From NCBI GenBank assembly GCA_038503035.1, contig JAVSML010024716.1, positions 1-64,000 on the forward strand: a stretch of 64,000 bases of DNA, read 5' to 3'. The translations under genes were made by a program, and so were the position numbers. Positions 10,290 to 22,414 of the stretch are shown one piece after another. The notes beneath the pieces were generated by a model that made no database searches, was not told where the DNA came from, and saw only the letters and a program-made list of their open reading frames with translations. Position 1 is the stretch's first letter. Each line of letters opens with the position of its first letter. This DNA is from Crocodylus rhombifer (lineage: Eukaryota; Chordata; Crocodylia; Crocodylidae).

Positions 10290-12280
10290 TTCAATCTGTC
10301 TCCTCAAAGGCATTTCACACCTGCAGAAGCTGTGCTGTGTCGCAGTCTGGCTGCTGTCTCTGTCCCCCACTGAGCTGTGCTGTTCCTTCCTCCCACCCCT
10401 ACATCCCCAGCTGAGATGGGAAGTTGGGGACAGGTCTGAAGGCCCCGCTGCCTGTGCCCCAGCCCTTGCATGCTGTGCCAATCACAGCTGCTGGGAAACC
10501 CAGGCTCTGTGTGTATGTGTGCACGCACGCGTGCGTGTGCGGGGGGAGGTGTGCAATCCTTGCCATGGTGGGGAAGCACTGGCAGAGCTGTGAGGAAAGC
10601 TGTCAAGAGAGTAGAAAAGGAACAGGGGGGGTACAGGGGGAGGCAGGGGGCAGAGCCAAGAAACGCAGCATCCTGCTTGGCTGGGGCGAGCCGCAAGGGC
10701 CTGAGGCTGCTGCTTTTCCAACTAGTAATTACACCTGTCAGATGGTGCAGACTGCACTCCCCGAAATAATGAGAGCAGCGCTTTGGGGAAGACCAGCTAT
10801 TCACAGCGTGCTGAGACGCAGGGAGAGGAGGGTGGCTGGGGGGTGCTGATCGCTTGTGCAGGCTTGTTTTGGAAGGGAAAGCTAATAAAGGAATATAGGT
10901 GGGGGAAGGGGAACCTCTTAAAGCTGCAGTCTTTTGCTTTCATCTGCAAAGAGCCTCTTGTATAAACAACGCCTGGTACCCAGAAGGCAGCAGCAATGCA
11001 GGGCTGTTGTAGTCTGGGAAGAGGTGTGTGCAGGGGGAGCAAGGCAGCTTTTAGTGCCATCGTGCCCCCACCACTGATGGGGTGCATATGGAGTAGCCTG
11101 TCTTAAGTGGCATTATCTTGTGCAAATGACTTTGACCTTGATGTGGATGGGGTGGACATTGTGGCAGCAAGAAGGGCTGCACAGTCCTGGAGATGGGACT
11201 GTCATTTTCTCATTGCAGGTAGCTGCAGGGCAAGCTTCATTCTGCCTGCTCCCCGTCTCCTCCAGGCATGCGCACACACATGCATACACACGTGGGATTA
11301 AAAAAAATAAAATCTGTGACTTGACAATACCCTCACCATTAACACTAGTTGGGTTCAGCCAGGGGAGGATCCTGGTGTTGTTGACTCTCTGGCTTTAAGC
11401 ACAGAATACAAAGGCATTATGCAAAACCCTTGTCTCTTTGGAGACTTACCTGTAGGGCAGATCCCATGATCACAAAGGTGGCTTTCCCAGGGTGAGGCCT
11501 GTCCCATGCACTCCAGCCAGGCTGACCCCTGTGACGTTCCCCAAATGCAGGAAACTTGACTGCACAATGTTGTGGCATTGGGGGGCTGTTTTCCTGATTT
11601 CTTCCTGCCTTGCTCCTAGGAGCAAGCCAGGCTAGGGGGCATCCAAACCCCAGGGTCTTTGGGCCCTGGGTTTGCACATAAGATGCCTGCCACAGATTTG
11701 GGGAGTATCCAAAGCACCAGACTGATGGGTCTGGGAAGAAGGGTGCTTGCCCAACCGGAGAGTCTCACGGACTTGAACAACTTGAGCTCTGCTGAGTGGA
11801 AATTTGAAAATTGACTCTTGGGATTTGCCCCAGTGAATTCAGAATGGATTTGGCCCTTGAAACAAAAATATATAAAAAAAATTAAATCCCAAGTAAACAA
11901 CCCTTGTCTCACTGGATATCAGTGCATTCAGGAAGGGGATCTTAAGGCATTTCCTTGGCTGTACGTGACCTAGTCATCCCAGGTGACCTGAAAAGGACTC
12001 TGAAGAGCTGGTTCTTGCAAAAACAGCTGGGATAAAAAGCCAGAGGCTTCCTGTTGCTGCCATCAGGGTGCTCCTTATTCATTCCTGGGCAGGGGGAGCA
12101 CAGAGGGCAAAGGGGGACAGTGGATGCTGTGGGATGAGTTACAGCTGGTAAAGCTTATCTTCAAAGAAAAGCTGTTTGTAAGTGGAAATTCAGTGTTCAG
12201 GAGTATCCATTAAACAGTAGGGCTGACCTGCAGACAGACAGCAAAGGGAGCCAGGGAGTGGAAGGGAAGCTTCGGTGTTA
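10290..12280. other. Intergenic stretch without genes
   Basis: No exon or clear transposon recognised. 10506-10540 is an alternating purine-pyrimidine stretch with a perfect 16-base palindrome (cacgcacgcgtgcgtg, 10522-10537), a Z-DNA-prone sequence. 10620-10660 is G-rich. Confidence 0.55.
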
Positions 12281-12284
12281 TTTA

Positions 12285-12365
12285 TATAGCACCTACCATA
12301 TGCCAGGCACTGGGCTGACATAGGATATGTCAGCCCCCCCCCCCCCCCCGCAACCCCAGAGAGCT
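12285..12365 (-). repeat. MIR tail fragment with C16 homopolymer
   Basis: 'tttatatagcacctaccatatgccaggcactgggc' resembles the inverted 3' part of MIR, followed by a run of sixteen C at 12334-12349. The homopolymer is a likely sequencing or assembly length error site. Confidence 0.55.
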
Positions 12366-13009
12366 TGCAGTCTCAGTATCAGCAAATAAGTATCCTGCAT
12401 CCAATTATATGTGTAGCTAGAACCTCAGCTGTTGTAAATCAGCTTAATGTCATTGACTTCACCAGAGTCTGCACTAACTGAGACTCTGCCCTTTGGAGTT
12501 TTATAGACAGGGCGGGTAGTGACTCCTATAGCTACAGTGGCCATAAGACAGCTTTCAATTGCTTGTAATTTGACAGGCAGTGGCCATTTAGGCTGAAATG
12601 CAATACAGTTCACTCTCTAATTATGCAATCCCAGACTAATTTTTTTTTTCCCAATAGCACCTCCTGCCTCACTCAGGCTGGGCAGCATGTGCTGAAGGCT
12701 GCTTTGCAACAGTTTGTTTTATTTTTGTTATTCAGTGCCTGGCCCTGGGTCTTATGAACTGCACAGGATTTCAAATCTGCTCTGAATTCACTGAACAGCT
12801 GCATCATCACGTATAGGTTCAAGGGGACTGAATTAACCTGAATGGTGGCAAAGATGAGGATGGGGTTGAGAGCGCTGCCTTGAAATCACTCACTAACCAC
12901 CTTGCCCCACCATAGTTATGCTACTGCTAGAAAAATTTAAAGGAATGGTTTATTTTAGCAATTCTCTCCTTTTATTTTCAGACTGCTCTGCAGCCCCCAC
13001 CTGGCTCTC

Positions 13010-13200
13010 TATGTGCAGAGTGCCATGCTATTTTAATACCAATAATATTTGAAGATTCCCAGGCACTTTCCAAAAGCAAGTCACTTTTCATCTCTGTTTC
13101 ACAGGTGGGGAAAACTGTGGGGCAGACAAATGCAGTGACCGTAAGCAGGTCACAGGCCAGGATGAGGGACAGAGCCTAGCGTTCCTCGCACCCTCATCTA
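13010..13200 (-). mobile_element. MIR-type SINE, reverse orientation
   Basis: 'ccaataatatttgaagattcccaggcactttcc', 'tttcatctctgtttcacaggtggggaaaactg' and 'gtaagcaggtcacaggcc' are in inverted MIR order. It lies about 280 bp from the 3' end of the following CR1 copy. Confidence 0.6.
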
Positions 13201-13570
13201 GAGCCTGCTCCCTTGCCTCCCTCCCAGCTCTTTGGCACCTCTTCCATGCAAGGCTGTCCAAGGGCATGTACACCTGATGATGTCATGATGTACACATGAC
13301 AAAAAATGGCATCACACATTACACGCGCACCAGTTCGGGGTTTTTTAGATGAGTTTGCAATGACGCTTTGCAGTTTGCAACAATGCATTGCAGCTATTAG
13401 TCAGCTCACCCCCCACCCCCGGCTGTGGGAGAAGTGGGCAGGCTCTGCAGAAAAAAAAAGGATCTGGCCCCCTTGCTGCTTCATAGATTTCATAGACATT
13501 AGGGCTGGAAGGGACCTTGGGAGATCATCGAGTCCAGCCCCCTGCCCAAAGGGCAGGAAGTCAGCTGGGG

Positions 13571-14247
13571 TCATAGGATCCCAGCAAGATAAGCATCCAA
13601 TTTACTCTTGAAGGTGTTCAATGTAGGTGCTTGAACCACCTCCGCTGGCAGACTGTTCCAGACCTTGGGGGCTCGGACAGTAAAGAAATTCTTCCTTATG
13701 TCCAGCCTGGAACGGTCTCGCAGGAGTTTGTGACTGTTCGACCTCGTCATCCCTTGGGGCGCTCTGGTGAACAAACGTTCCCCCAGATCCTGGTGGTCAC
13801 CCTGATAAACTTGTAGGTGGCCATCAGATCACCCCTGAGCCTACGCTTTTCCAGGCTAAAGAGTCCCATGGCTCTCAGCCTGTCATCGTAAGATCTGTTT
13901 TCCTGACCTCTGATCACGCGCGTGGCTCTCCTCTGGACTCTCTCAAGCTTCTCCACATCCTTTTTGAATTGTGGAGCCCAAAACTGGACACAGTACTCCA
14001 GCTGCGGCCTCACCAAGGCCGAGTACAAGGGGAGAATGACGTCCCGGGATTTGCTCGAGAAGCATCTATGGATGCAAGCCAGCGTTTTGGTCGCTTTACT
14101 AGCCGCAGCATCGCATTGGAGGCTCATGTTCATCTTGTGGTCAGTGATGACCCCCAAGTCTCTTTCTTCTGTAGTGCTGCCAGCGTAGCACTGCTGAGCC
14201 TGTAAGGATCCTGCAGGTTTTTCCTCCCAAGGTGGAGAACCTTGCAT
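13571..14247 (-). pseudogene. CR1 ORF2 C-terminal part, two shifted frames
   Basis: Continues the ORF2 product in two further frames: 14247-13747 (motifs LGVITDHKMN, LPLYSALVRPQLEYCVQFW, LERVQRRATR) and 13774-13571 (SRLDIRKNFFTVR, VWNSLPAEVV, ending DAYLAGIL and a stop). These are the standard CR1 C-terminal blocks. The ORF stop at 13571 is followed within about 90 bp by the 3' end repeat, as in intact CR1 elements. Confidence 0.9.
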
Positions 14248-16327
14248 TTTTCGGTGTTAAACACCATCAGGTTCTCGTCCGCCCATTTGCTGAGCTTGTC
14301 CAGGTCAGCCTGGATCACCCGCCTATCTTCTGGCATGGATGCTTTGCCCCAAAGTTTGGTGTCATTGGCGAATGTGGCCAGTCCACTCCTGACTCCAATG
14401 TCCACATCATTAATGAAGATGTTGAACAGTATGGGTCCCAGGACAGAGCCTTGAGGGACCCCACTGGTCACAGGGCACCACGATGAGTGACTGCCATCGA
14501 TTACAACCCTCTGGGTCTGACCACGGAGCCAATTTCCCAGCCAGCGGATCGTGGTGGAGCCAAGGCCACAACTGGCCAGTTTGGCCAAGAGGTGATCGTG
14601 GGATACCAGATCAAAGGCTTTTTTGAAGTCAAGATATATGACATCAATCTCTTCTCCCTTGTCCAGGTGATAGGTCACCTGGTCATAGAAGGAAATGAGA
14701 TTGGTCAAACAAGACCTACCCGCAACAAACCCATGCTGGGTATCCCTTAGGATGTTAGCCTGGGCCAGTCCCTCAAGGATGGCCTCCTTAATAAACTTTT
14801 CTAGGATCTTCCCCAGGATAGAAGTCAGGCTAATGGGCCTGTAGTTAGCCGGATCCACTCTCCTCCCTTTCTTGAAGATCGGCACCACATTGGCCTTCTT
14901 CCAATCTTCGGGCACTACACCAGAGCGCCAGGAGTTTTCAAAGACCCGTGCCAGGGGCTGGGCTATGACGCTCGCCAGCTCCTTGAGTACCCTGGGGTGC
15001 AGATTGTCAGGGCCGGCTGACTTGAAGGTGTCCAGCTTCTCAAGGTGTTCCTTCACGAGGTCAGCATTTATGGAGGGCAGGGGATCCCCATCACCCGGAT
15101 CTCCCTGTCCCATAGCAGGCATGGGCGTCCCACAGGACTGATGAAAGACTGATGCAAAGTACCTATTTAATAGGTTGGCTTTTTCCTGGGCGTCAGTTGT
15201 CAGTTGCCCCATCTGGTTTAGCAGGGGTCCAACATTGCCCTTGCTTTTCCTCTGGCTCCCCACATATCTGAAAAAGGACTTTTTGTTGTCGTTGATGTTT
15301 GAAGCTAGTTGGAGTTCAGTTGCAGCCTTGGCTTTCCTGGTTTGCTCCCTGCAGGACCGGACCAGCGCGGAGTAATCCTCCTTGGAGGTGAATCCCATCC
15401 TCCATCCTTTGTAGGCTTTCCTTTTTAGCCACAGGAGGTCCGCTAGGTCCCTGGAGAGCCAGGGGGGCTGCTGTGCCTTCTTGCTGCCTTTCCTCCGTGT
15501 TGGAATAGATTTAGCTTGTGCATTGAGGATCGCTTCCTTGAGAAGCAACCACTCTTCTTGAACTCCCATCTCCCTGGGGTCACGGTCCCTGAGGGCCTGA
15601 CCGACGAGCCTCTTGAGCTTGTCAAAGTCGGCTTTTCTGAAGTCAAGGACTTCTGTGTTGCTGACTGACTTGCCAGCTTTACGGCGGATGGTGAAGGTGA
15701 TCAGCTCGTGGTCGCTGTCACCCAGCTTCCCATCGATCACTAGGTCGCCGGTTAGGTCATCCCCCGTAGCCAGTACCAGGTCGAGCAGCGCTTTGCCTCT
15801 CGTTGGCTCATAGACTTCTTGAGTCAGGTAGAGGTCATCCACACACGAGAGAAAGCTTTGCGACCGCTCAGATTTAGCTGAGTGATCTTCCCAGGAGATG
15901 TCCAGGTAACTGAAGTCACCCATGACAACCAAGGTCCTGGAGCAAGCGGCCTCAGTCAGTTCCCGGGCGAACTCCTGGTCAAGCTCAGGACTTTGAGTGG
16001 GAGGTCTGTAGTAGACTCCCACCGTTGTGTCCCCTGTGCCGTTTTTCCCACAAATTTTTACCCAGAGGGTCTCTAGCTGTCCATGCCGGTCGCCAACATC
16101 AGCTTGCAGGGACATGTAGCTTTCCTTCACATAGAGAGCTACACCCCCGCCCCTTTTGTCAACACGATCCCTCCTGTACAGGGTATAGCCCTCTATACCC
16201 GTGGTCCAGTCATGGGTGGAGTCCCACCAGGTCTCCGTTATCCCAATGACGTCATAATTCTTTGCACTGAGCAGGAGGACGAGCTCGTCCTGCTTGTTGC
16301 CCAGGCTCCTGGCATTAGTGCCCAGGC
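14130..16327 (-). pseudogene. CR1 ORF2 endonuclease-reverse transcriptase (broken)
   Basis: This is the longest surviving frame of the CR1 ORF2 polyprotein. It would nick DNA (APE-like endonuclease) and prime reverse transcription of its own RNA. The frame is open from about 16327; the first Met is only at 16130, inside the endonuclease, so that Met is not the true start. Visible endonuclease motifs are NARSLGNK, ITETWWD, VYYRPP and SDHELI. Visible RT motifs are VPIFKKG, NYRPISLTS, HGFVAGRSC, YLDFKKAFD and GVPQGSVLGPILF. Two key residues are lost. The endonuclease GDFN motif reads GDFS (codon at 15909-15911), and the RT catalytic FADD reads FAND (codon 14364-14366, GAT to AAT, a CpG-type change). 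The frame then runs into a stop at 14130 after a frameshift. Confidence 0.92.
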
Positions 16328-16585
16328 ATTAGTGTACAGGCAAGCCTTCAGCAGGCGCCTGAGCTGCTGCTGGGCTGAGCAGTCCCTGAGCTGTGGGGAG
16401 CCCTGGTCCTTCCCTTTGCAGTGGTTGTGCCCCTGAGGCCCAATCCCACTGTTCCCTGGGGGGCACTGCCACCGTGGAGGGAAGGACCAAGGCCCCCCGC
16501 AGCTCAGAGACCCCTCGGCCCGCCAGCAAAGTCCAGACCTCTCACCTCCCAGCTGTGGGCAGGCTCCACCAAAAAAGAAAAAAAG

Positions 16586-18230
16586 GAGAGGGCCTCTTGC
16601 TGTAACACGATGGAAAAATAAAACCCCAATTAAAAACCCACCATTTCAATTTAGGGCGCACAGAAGACTGACCCCCCCATCATGTGTACAAGTGCCCCAA
16701 GTGCTTGGGACCACACACTGCTGAAGCTTCATGTGATGCCACAGAGCAGGCATTATTGTCCCCATTTTGCAGATCAAGCAGGCCTTACCTGGATTTACAC
16801 CATTTTATACCAACCAGGAACTGGCCCCAACTCAGCATTAGGTTAATAAGCAGTGGGTTAATGGGGCATCAGCCCGAGCTGCTCACTTAGATGGGACACA
16901 CGAACAACAGCAGCCAGCCCAGCCCCTGACCCTGCTGCTCAGGTCACAGACCTTGGCTTTTTGTGTATCCTTGTTTGCAAAGGAGTAAAAGGCAGTTTCA
17001 TGTTGTGAAGCTAAACCAGGAGTCCTGTCTCCCTTGGTCTGAGTGCGAGATAGCTGTCCCTCCACTGCAGACCTCACTTCCCAGCATTTCAATCTTATAC
17101 GTTCCCCATTAGTCAGCAGCTCCTGGGGTTGAAATCTCATGTCTCCCCCGGCAATGCTGCCCCAAGTGTCATGCAATGTGTTCTCCACAGAGCCCTGGGG
17201 GAGGTTACGTCAAAGAGCTCTAGCCCAGCCATCACCACGGCTGTGCCTATTTACACACACAAAGCCCAGGAAGGCCAACCTGTATTGCCTTTCTGATGTG
17301 CAAGGAGGAGTCCTAAGAACAGCCTTGAGATGAGCAGCGCGGAGTCCAAGTCACAGGCAACACAGAGTAAATCGTGCTGTTGCTGAAGTCGTGGAGTTTC
17401 TGATTTCAGTCAAACCCAGGAGTAACTCCAGTGAACCCAACTCCCTCCCCCTGGTGTCAGCCAGGAGCAGGTCCTTGGGTCCCTGTCTCTTCTCCCTCAC
17501 TGTGGCTAAGTCTGGAGGAGCTGTTGTAGGCAATGGAGTATCTGTAGTGCAAGCACCAGGAGAACCAGCCCCGACACACTCTCTGCTGATGGGGGAAAGG
17601 GGGTCAGGCAGGGCAAACACCCAGGCCAGGGCCAACTGGGGTCACATTGTCCTCTCTTTTTGTCTCACTGGACTGAGATTTGGCCAATAAATGCTAGAAA
17701 CCCCCAGAGACCAAGGGTGACATCCTGATCCCTTAGAGGCACAGCAGGCCCTACCTCCTCTGCACGTGCACAGCACAGCGCCATCAGCAGAAGAAGCTTC
17801 CCCCACATGTCACGGCAGTTGTGTCTCAGGCCTGACTTGGTAGGATGCCCCTAGGCACGGGGAGGAGTCTGTTCTCCATGCCCCATGGGCCCCCTCTAAC
17901 AGCCACTTGGTGCCAGCAGTGAGTTGCTATCTCCCTTCCACTAGGATCTGAACTGAAACCCACCCCCCTTCTCACTAAACAGTTCCAGGCTGCAGCAGCT
18001 TTTAATTAATTACTAGGATTAGTCACCAGATCTTCAGCTGGTGTAGGCTGGCTTCCTTGGCACTCTACCCATACGCAGCAGCTGAGGGTCCGACCTTAGC
18101 CACCTGGCCCTTCTAGCTCTTCCTTTTGGGAGGAGGGCAGCCTGCGGTCTTGCTACTAGGATGGTTGCAGCTAGTGTACAGCATGCACTAGTAGTGCCTC
18201 TCTGTGGAGAAGTGAGGAGATACAGGTGAG
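16586..18230. other. Intergenic stretch without genes
   Basis: No exon recognised. A possible inverted MIR scrap lies at 16740-16790 ('cattattgtccccattttgcagat'). A 'cagatcttcagctggtgta' phrase at 18028-18046 belongs to a short dispersed repeat that recurs near 34600, 37440 and 45030. Confidence 0.5.
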
Positions 18231-18233
18231 GGC

Positions 18234-18528
18234 TTCTGAACTAGTCTCAACCTTTTTTTAGACTCAAGGCACCCCTTGGAAAAAAACCCAAACGGTTCTT
18301 AGATTTCATTTTTGACTACAGAAACAATGGAGCAATTCAAGACCTCGGAGAGAGCACAGCAGATCAGAATGTGTTTGATGCTGTTGATTCCTATTTTGAA
18401 TCACCGGGTTTATCTCGTGAATCATATTTGCACACCCAACAGTGCTAACATGGCATAGCATCTTGTGGCACTTCTGAAAGCACTGTAAGGCACCCCGAGC
18501 ACCCTGGCTGAGAATCGCTGTTCTTAAC
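18234..18528 (+). mobile_element. hAT MITE family A, copy 1
   Basis: The element is 18242-18520. It has a shortened left end (tagtctcaacc) and the right end GGCTGAGAATCGCTG. The flanks ttctgaac (18234-18241) and ttcttaac (18521-18528) agree in 7 of 8 bases, a good hAT target duplication. Its interior ('tttttgactacagaaaca', 'gattcctattttgaatcaccgggtttatctcgtgaatca') is shared with copies at 33398, 51327 and 61131. No coding capacity. Confidence 0.85.
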
Positions 18529-20660
18529 AGAAAGGCTGAGCTCTGCAAGCCTGGTTTGGTGTTACAAAGTGTTGCCTGGGTGCTTCTGCCTGAATCCTCT
18601 TTGCTCCAGGAGGACGCCTGCTAATAGATGCATCAGGACAATGAAGGTGCCCAGATCCAGACTGGCAAACTGGAAGCAAACCATTTTCAAGAGGCTGGTT
18701 CAACGTCCAAGCCTCGGTGGTATGTCTATGTCCTAAGTGACTGGTTAGGGGAGAGCTCTGCCTTGCAGAGACTGTGGCTTCTGCCTGCAGAGTTCATTTG
18801 TGGAGTTGGCTGCATAGGCAGGATGGAGGTTTGATTCTGGGAACAACACTTGTGTCACCAGAGGATAAATCTCGGGGCACGATGCATTCTGGCTGAGAGC
18901 TGGAAGTGGCCCTAGCAGGTGGGCTTGTCAACTGGCTGTGCTCAGGAGGATGACCCCTGGCTCTGGCACACGGCAGGCTGAGGGGAGGCAGTTTGGAGGG
19001 CGGTGGTTCATTCCTTAGAATAAATAATCTGGGATAGCTCAGCACCCTCCTCCTTGCAGTCTCTGGGCCTCCATGCTCAGGGTGCTCTCTGCAGCCATGT
19101 TGCTGGCTCTGCCAGGGGATGGGTGCCTGCAGGACTGTGTTTGACTGCTGTAAGAGCTAGCATGCACCATCCCCATCAAAAGGTTAAGCTCCAGACCCTT
19201 GTACATGCCTGGGATCCTGCTTCTATTCCTGGGGGTGGGAGGGTATTTAAAAAAAAATCCCTGCTGTCTGTAGCAGATGGCAGCCTGTGATTTCTCTGGA
19301 GAGGATGAATGGCTGAGACTACAGCTTGGTGCAGGTGGGTGGAAAGAGACAGCTGGTAGGTTCTTCTATATGCTGGAGATTGCTGTGTGTTGACAAGAGA
19401 AGTGGGGTGGTGGTGGTGTGGGGTGGAGCTGATCCTCCCAGCAGGGAGGTGGCTGCAATACAGAAGATGGCCCTAGCAAGGCTGTGATTGCTTAAGCTGC
19501 AATTAGGCTCTTGTGTTCTTATTCTGGGGCTTGTATACTGCTCTGGGAGGGGGGAGATTCAGTCCAACAGATTGCTACTCCTTTGAGATCCCCACTGGGT
19601 TGGGGAGGGGACTAGTGGGAGAAGATGGGGTCAGGCCTGCAATGGTATGTCTCAGGGCCCAGACTGAGGAACATGCACCATCTAAACAGAGGTTTCATGC
19701 TGGAAAAGGGTGAGAGTGATAGCAGGATCTGCTATCGGGGGATGAGTCGGAGATGGCAGTCCAGAACTGACTTTGTGGGTATGAGTAGGTGAATGGGACT
19801 GAGTCCATGGAGGGCCTAGGAGCTTAGAAGACCTGGACGTTGGCACTGAGCAGAACCAGCTTCTGTGTCCACTGCTTCCTTCTAGTGCCGCTGCCCAGCC
19901 CTGGGCATTGCAGTGTGTCTGGCTGATTTAGTAGCCTTCTTGCTCAGAGCCTTAGGCTATGCTCTGTTGCCTGCCATTGGGGTGGGCCTGGGGCTGATGT
20001 GTGCCTCCTCTATCAGCTACGGCTCTGATGCTGCCATTGCGGCAAGGCGGATTTCTGCTGAGGTTTCTTAGTCCTCCCTGGAAGTCTCAGTGCTGAACAT
20101 GGGGGTGACAGCAGTTAGGGTCTGCGGTTTTCCTACACCTGTAGGAGTGACACCTGCGGACCTTGGCCTCTAGGTCCCACCAAGGTAGAAGAACGACTGG
20201 CTCAGTCCTAATGGACCTGATCATATAGAGATGGTGCAGGTTTTTCGTAGGCTCTCTGTGGCCTAAGATGTCTCCTGTATCATCCTACCTGACAGGCTGC
20301 CCCATTACCATGCCCTTCTCTTCCTCTTCTATGCCCCCACCCCCCAGCAAGGAATAAGGAGCTTATAACCCACAACCTGAAGCACTGTTCTACAGAAAAG
20401 CAATCAGCCCATGGTCAGACCCATAGCAAGGGGGGGATCTGATAGTCCAAGGGCCCAGCCAGCTTTGTGTGCTGGGGCTGGGGATGTGAGGCTGATGCAG
20501 TGTAGATGGGGCCTCAGAGTGAGAGATGGCAAGAGAAGCAGACATGGGCAGCAACAGGACAGTGAAGTCCTGATCTACCTCTGATTCTCACTGAAATGAT
20601 GCCAGTGCCCAGAGCTAGCTGGCAGCTTCTCCCACAGTTGTAACAGCACAGCAGTCCCCT
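18529..20660. other. Intergenic stretch without genes
   Basis: No exon or clear transposon seen. 19390-19425 is GTGG-rich. The rest looks like unique or very old sequence. Confidence 0.5.
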
Positions 20661-20664
20661 TCTG

Positions 20665-20890
20665 ATGGCATTTTAGCGATCACAGGGTGTTTGAGATAAG
20701 TGTCTGGGTTCTTCACACACTGTGAGGTAGCCCAGTGCTATTATCCCCATTCTGCAAATGGGGAACCGAGGCCCAAAGACCAGATGACTTGCCCAAGATA
20801 ACACAGGGAGCCTATGATGAAGCAGAGACTTAAACCTGGGTGCTATAAGTCCAGGCTAGCACTGTTAGCAGTGAGCCAGCATCCTGTCTG
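20665..20890 (-). mobile_element. MIR-type SINE, reverse orientation
   Basis: Clear inverted MIR: 'ctattatccccattctgcaaatggggaaccgaggccc', 'gatgacttgcccaagataacacaggga', 'gcagagacttaaacctgggtgct' and 'ccaggctagcactgttagc'. Confidence 0.85.
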
Positions 20891-21734
20891 GCTTGTTGCC
20901 TCATCCTTTCCCACTTCCATAGCAAACGCTTTCTCCAATCTGTTCTCGTTTAACTTTTGATCCATGCACACTGCATCTAGGACAATGGGACCAGGATCCC
21001 CACGCTGAGACGTTCAGGGCCTGCTGTAAGGGATGTAATCACTACATTCATCCTCTTCTCAACAAGCATGGAAGCCTGGAAGTTTTGAAACTTCTCTAAG
21101 TTTATGGAGGTGGAGGCTTAGGATGGAAAGGACTTGGTCTCCAATTGCTCAGCAGGCATTAGCGCTGCTCTGAGCTTCAAGATCCTGAACACGAGCATAC
21201 TTCCTTTGATAAAGCATATGCAGTTCTCTTTGTGAATAGGGAATTCCTGCCCCAACAGAGAGAGGGGGAGGCTGTGTCAGTGGAAATGGGGGCTATGCAT
21301 ACAGGAGGTATTCTTTGCTCTGTCTCAGCTCTGCCCCACCTCGCCCAGGGGGTGCTGCACTGCGGGTGGTGCCGTTTTGACGAATCCTTATAGTCAGGAC
21401 CCCAGAGCGAGTTCCTCCAGTACCTCCTCAAAGCACCCAGAAGGGTAGCACTGACTGCAGCGTGTCATGCAAGGATGCTAAGAGTTAGCAGCAGACTGCA
21501 CGGCTGTGCTTTTGTGTTTGATCTGAGAGTGTATTGAATTATTGATGCTACCGTTACAGGAAACTGTAAAGCCCATAAATCTGCTTTTCAAAGCCTTGAC
21601 ATCTATAACTGCGGCAGCACAGGAAAAAGCCGGATTCTAACTTGTTTCAGATCCTGATCGCTCAGAAGAATTCAGTCTGGCTCATAAAATCTCCTCTGGG
21701 ATGGGGGCGGAAGAGCGAGTGATTTGCAAAGATG

Positions 21735-21940
21735 AAAGCTCAGGGGTGAGAATTCAGAGTCTATTCTCAGATCTGCTACTGGCTGTGTCCATAGCCTGGG
21801 GAAAAGTCGCTTCACTTTATGTGCCCCCCATTTCCCCATTTGTAAGACAGGGAGAATGCAACCTACCTTGCAGCAGGGTTGCAAGGCTAGCTCTCCACCT
21901 ATGTAATGTTTCTTAATAAACACTGCGATGAGATGTATGA
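21735..21940 (+). mobile_element. MIR-type SINE
   Basis: Forward MIR landmarks: 'agatctgctactggctgtgtccatagcctggggaaaagtcgcttcac', 'cccatttccccatttgtaagacagggagaatgc', 'ctaccttgcagcagggttgcaaggc' and a 'taataaacactgcgatgagatg' tail. Confidence 0.85.
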
Positions 21941-22414
21941 ATACCACAAGAGTCAGGAATCAGTTAAGACGGACACAATCACTCCTACCGTGTGATGCCT
22001 GCTGGGGAAAGCCTTCAGTATCGGCCTAAAGCTAGACTACCCCTCCTATGTCTAGTGCTACAATACGTGACCCAGCTGGGTTCCAAAGACAGCCCTTGCT
22101 CAGCCACCTGCTTGGCTCCAGCTCCTTATTTGAGGGGCTGAGACAGCTATAGGGAGGGCTGTTAGCTAGGAGTGGGTCTAAAAGCCAGCTCTTGGGTCAG
22201 TAACTAGCTACGGTAAGCAAAAGAAGCCCAGTAAGGCAGGATTGCATCACAGCGGCTGATCCTGAAGCATGGCTTGCATCCAGAATTCGCTATGCAGTAG
22301 ATGTGACACCTACATCGGGCTTGGGTGGAGGAAGCAAAAAGGGAGTGCCTAGCTCAGGTGGTGAGGGTCTGATTGACTGATGGGTGAGGGTCCAGGAGCC
22401 AAGGAGGGCTGTGC

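Larger units (their letters stand above)
13480..16585 (-). mobile_element. CR1 LINE, near full-length ORF2, inactivated
   Basis: The 3' end (lowest coordinates) has a short tandem 'ttcatagat/ttcataga' end repeat typical of CR1, followed by the conserved 'agggctggaagggacc' 3' UTR. Reading the minus strand, one can follow an N-terminal linker (about 16580-16335), an APE-type endonuclease (about 16320-15650), a reverse transcriptase (about 15100-14230) and the C-terminal tail ending at 13571. The frame is broken at a 14-bp duplication (16311-16334), near 14185 and near 13770. Two catalytic motifs are also changed. The copy is therefore dead but only mildly decayed. The 5' limit is approximate. 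Confidence 0.93.

Noticed and set aside
13571..16130. A functional host reverse transcriptase gene
   Set aside because: It has CR1 structure with frameshifts, mutated catalytic residues and a CR1 3' end; it is a dead retrotransposon.
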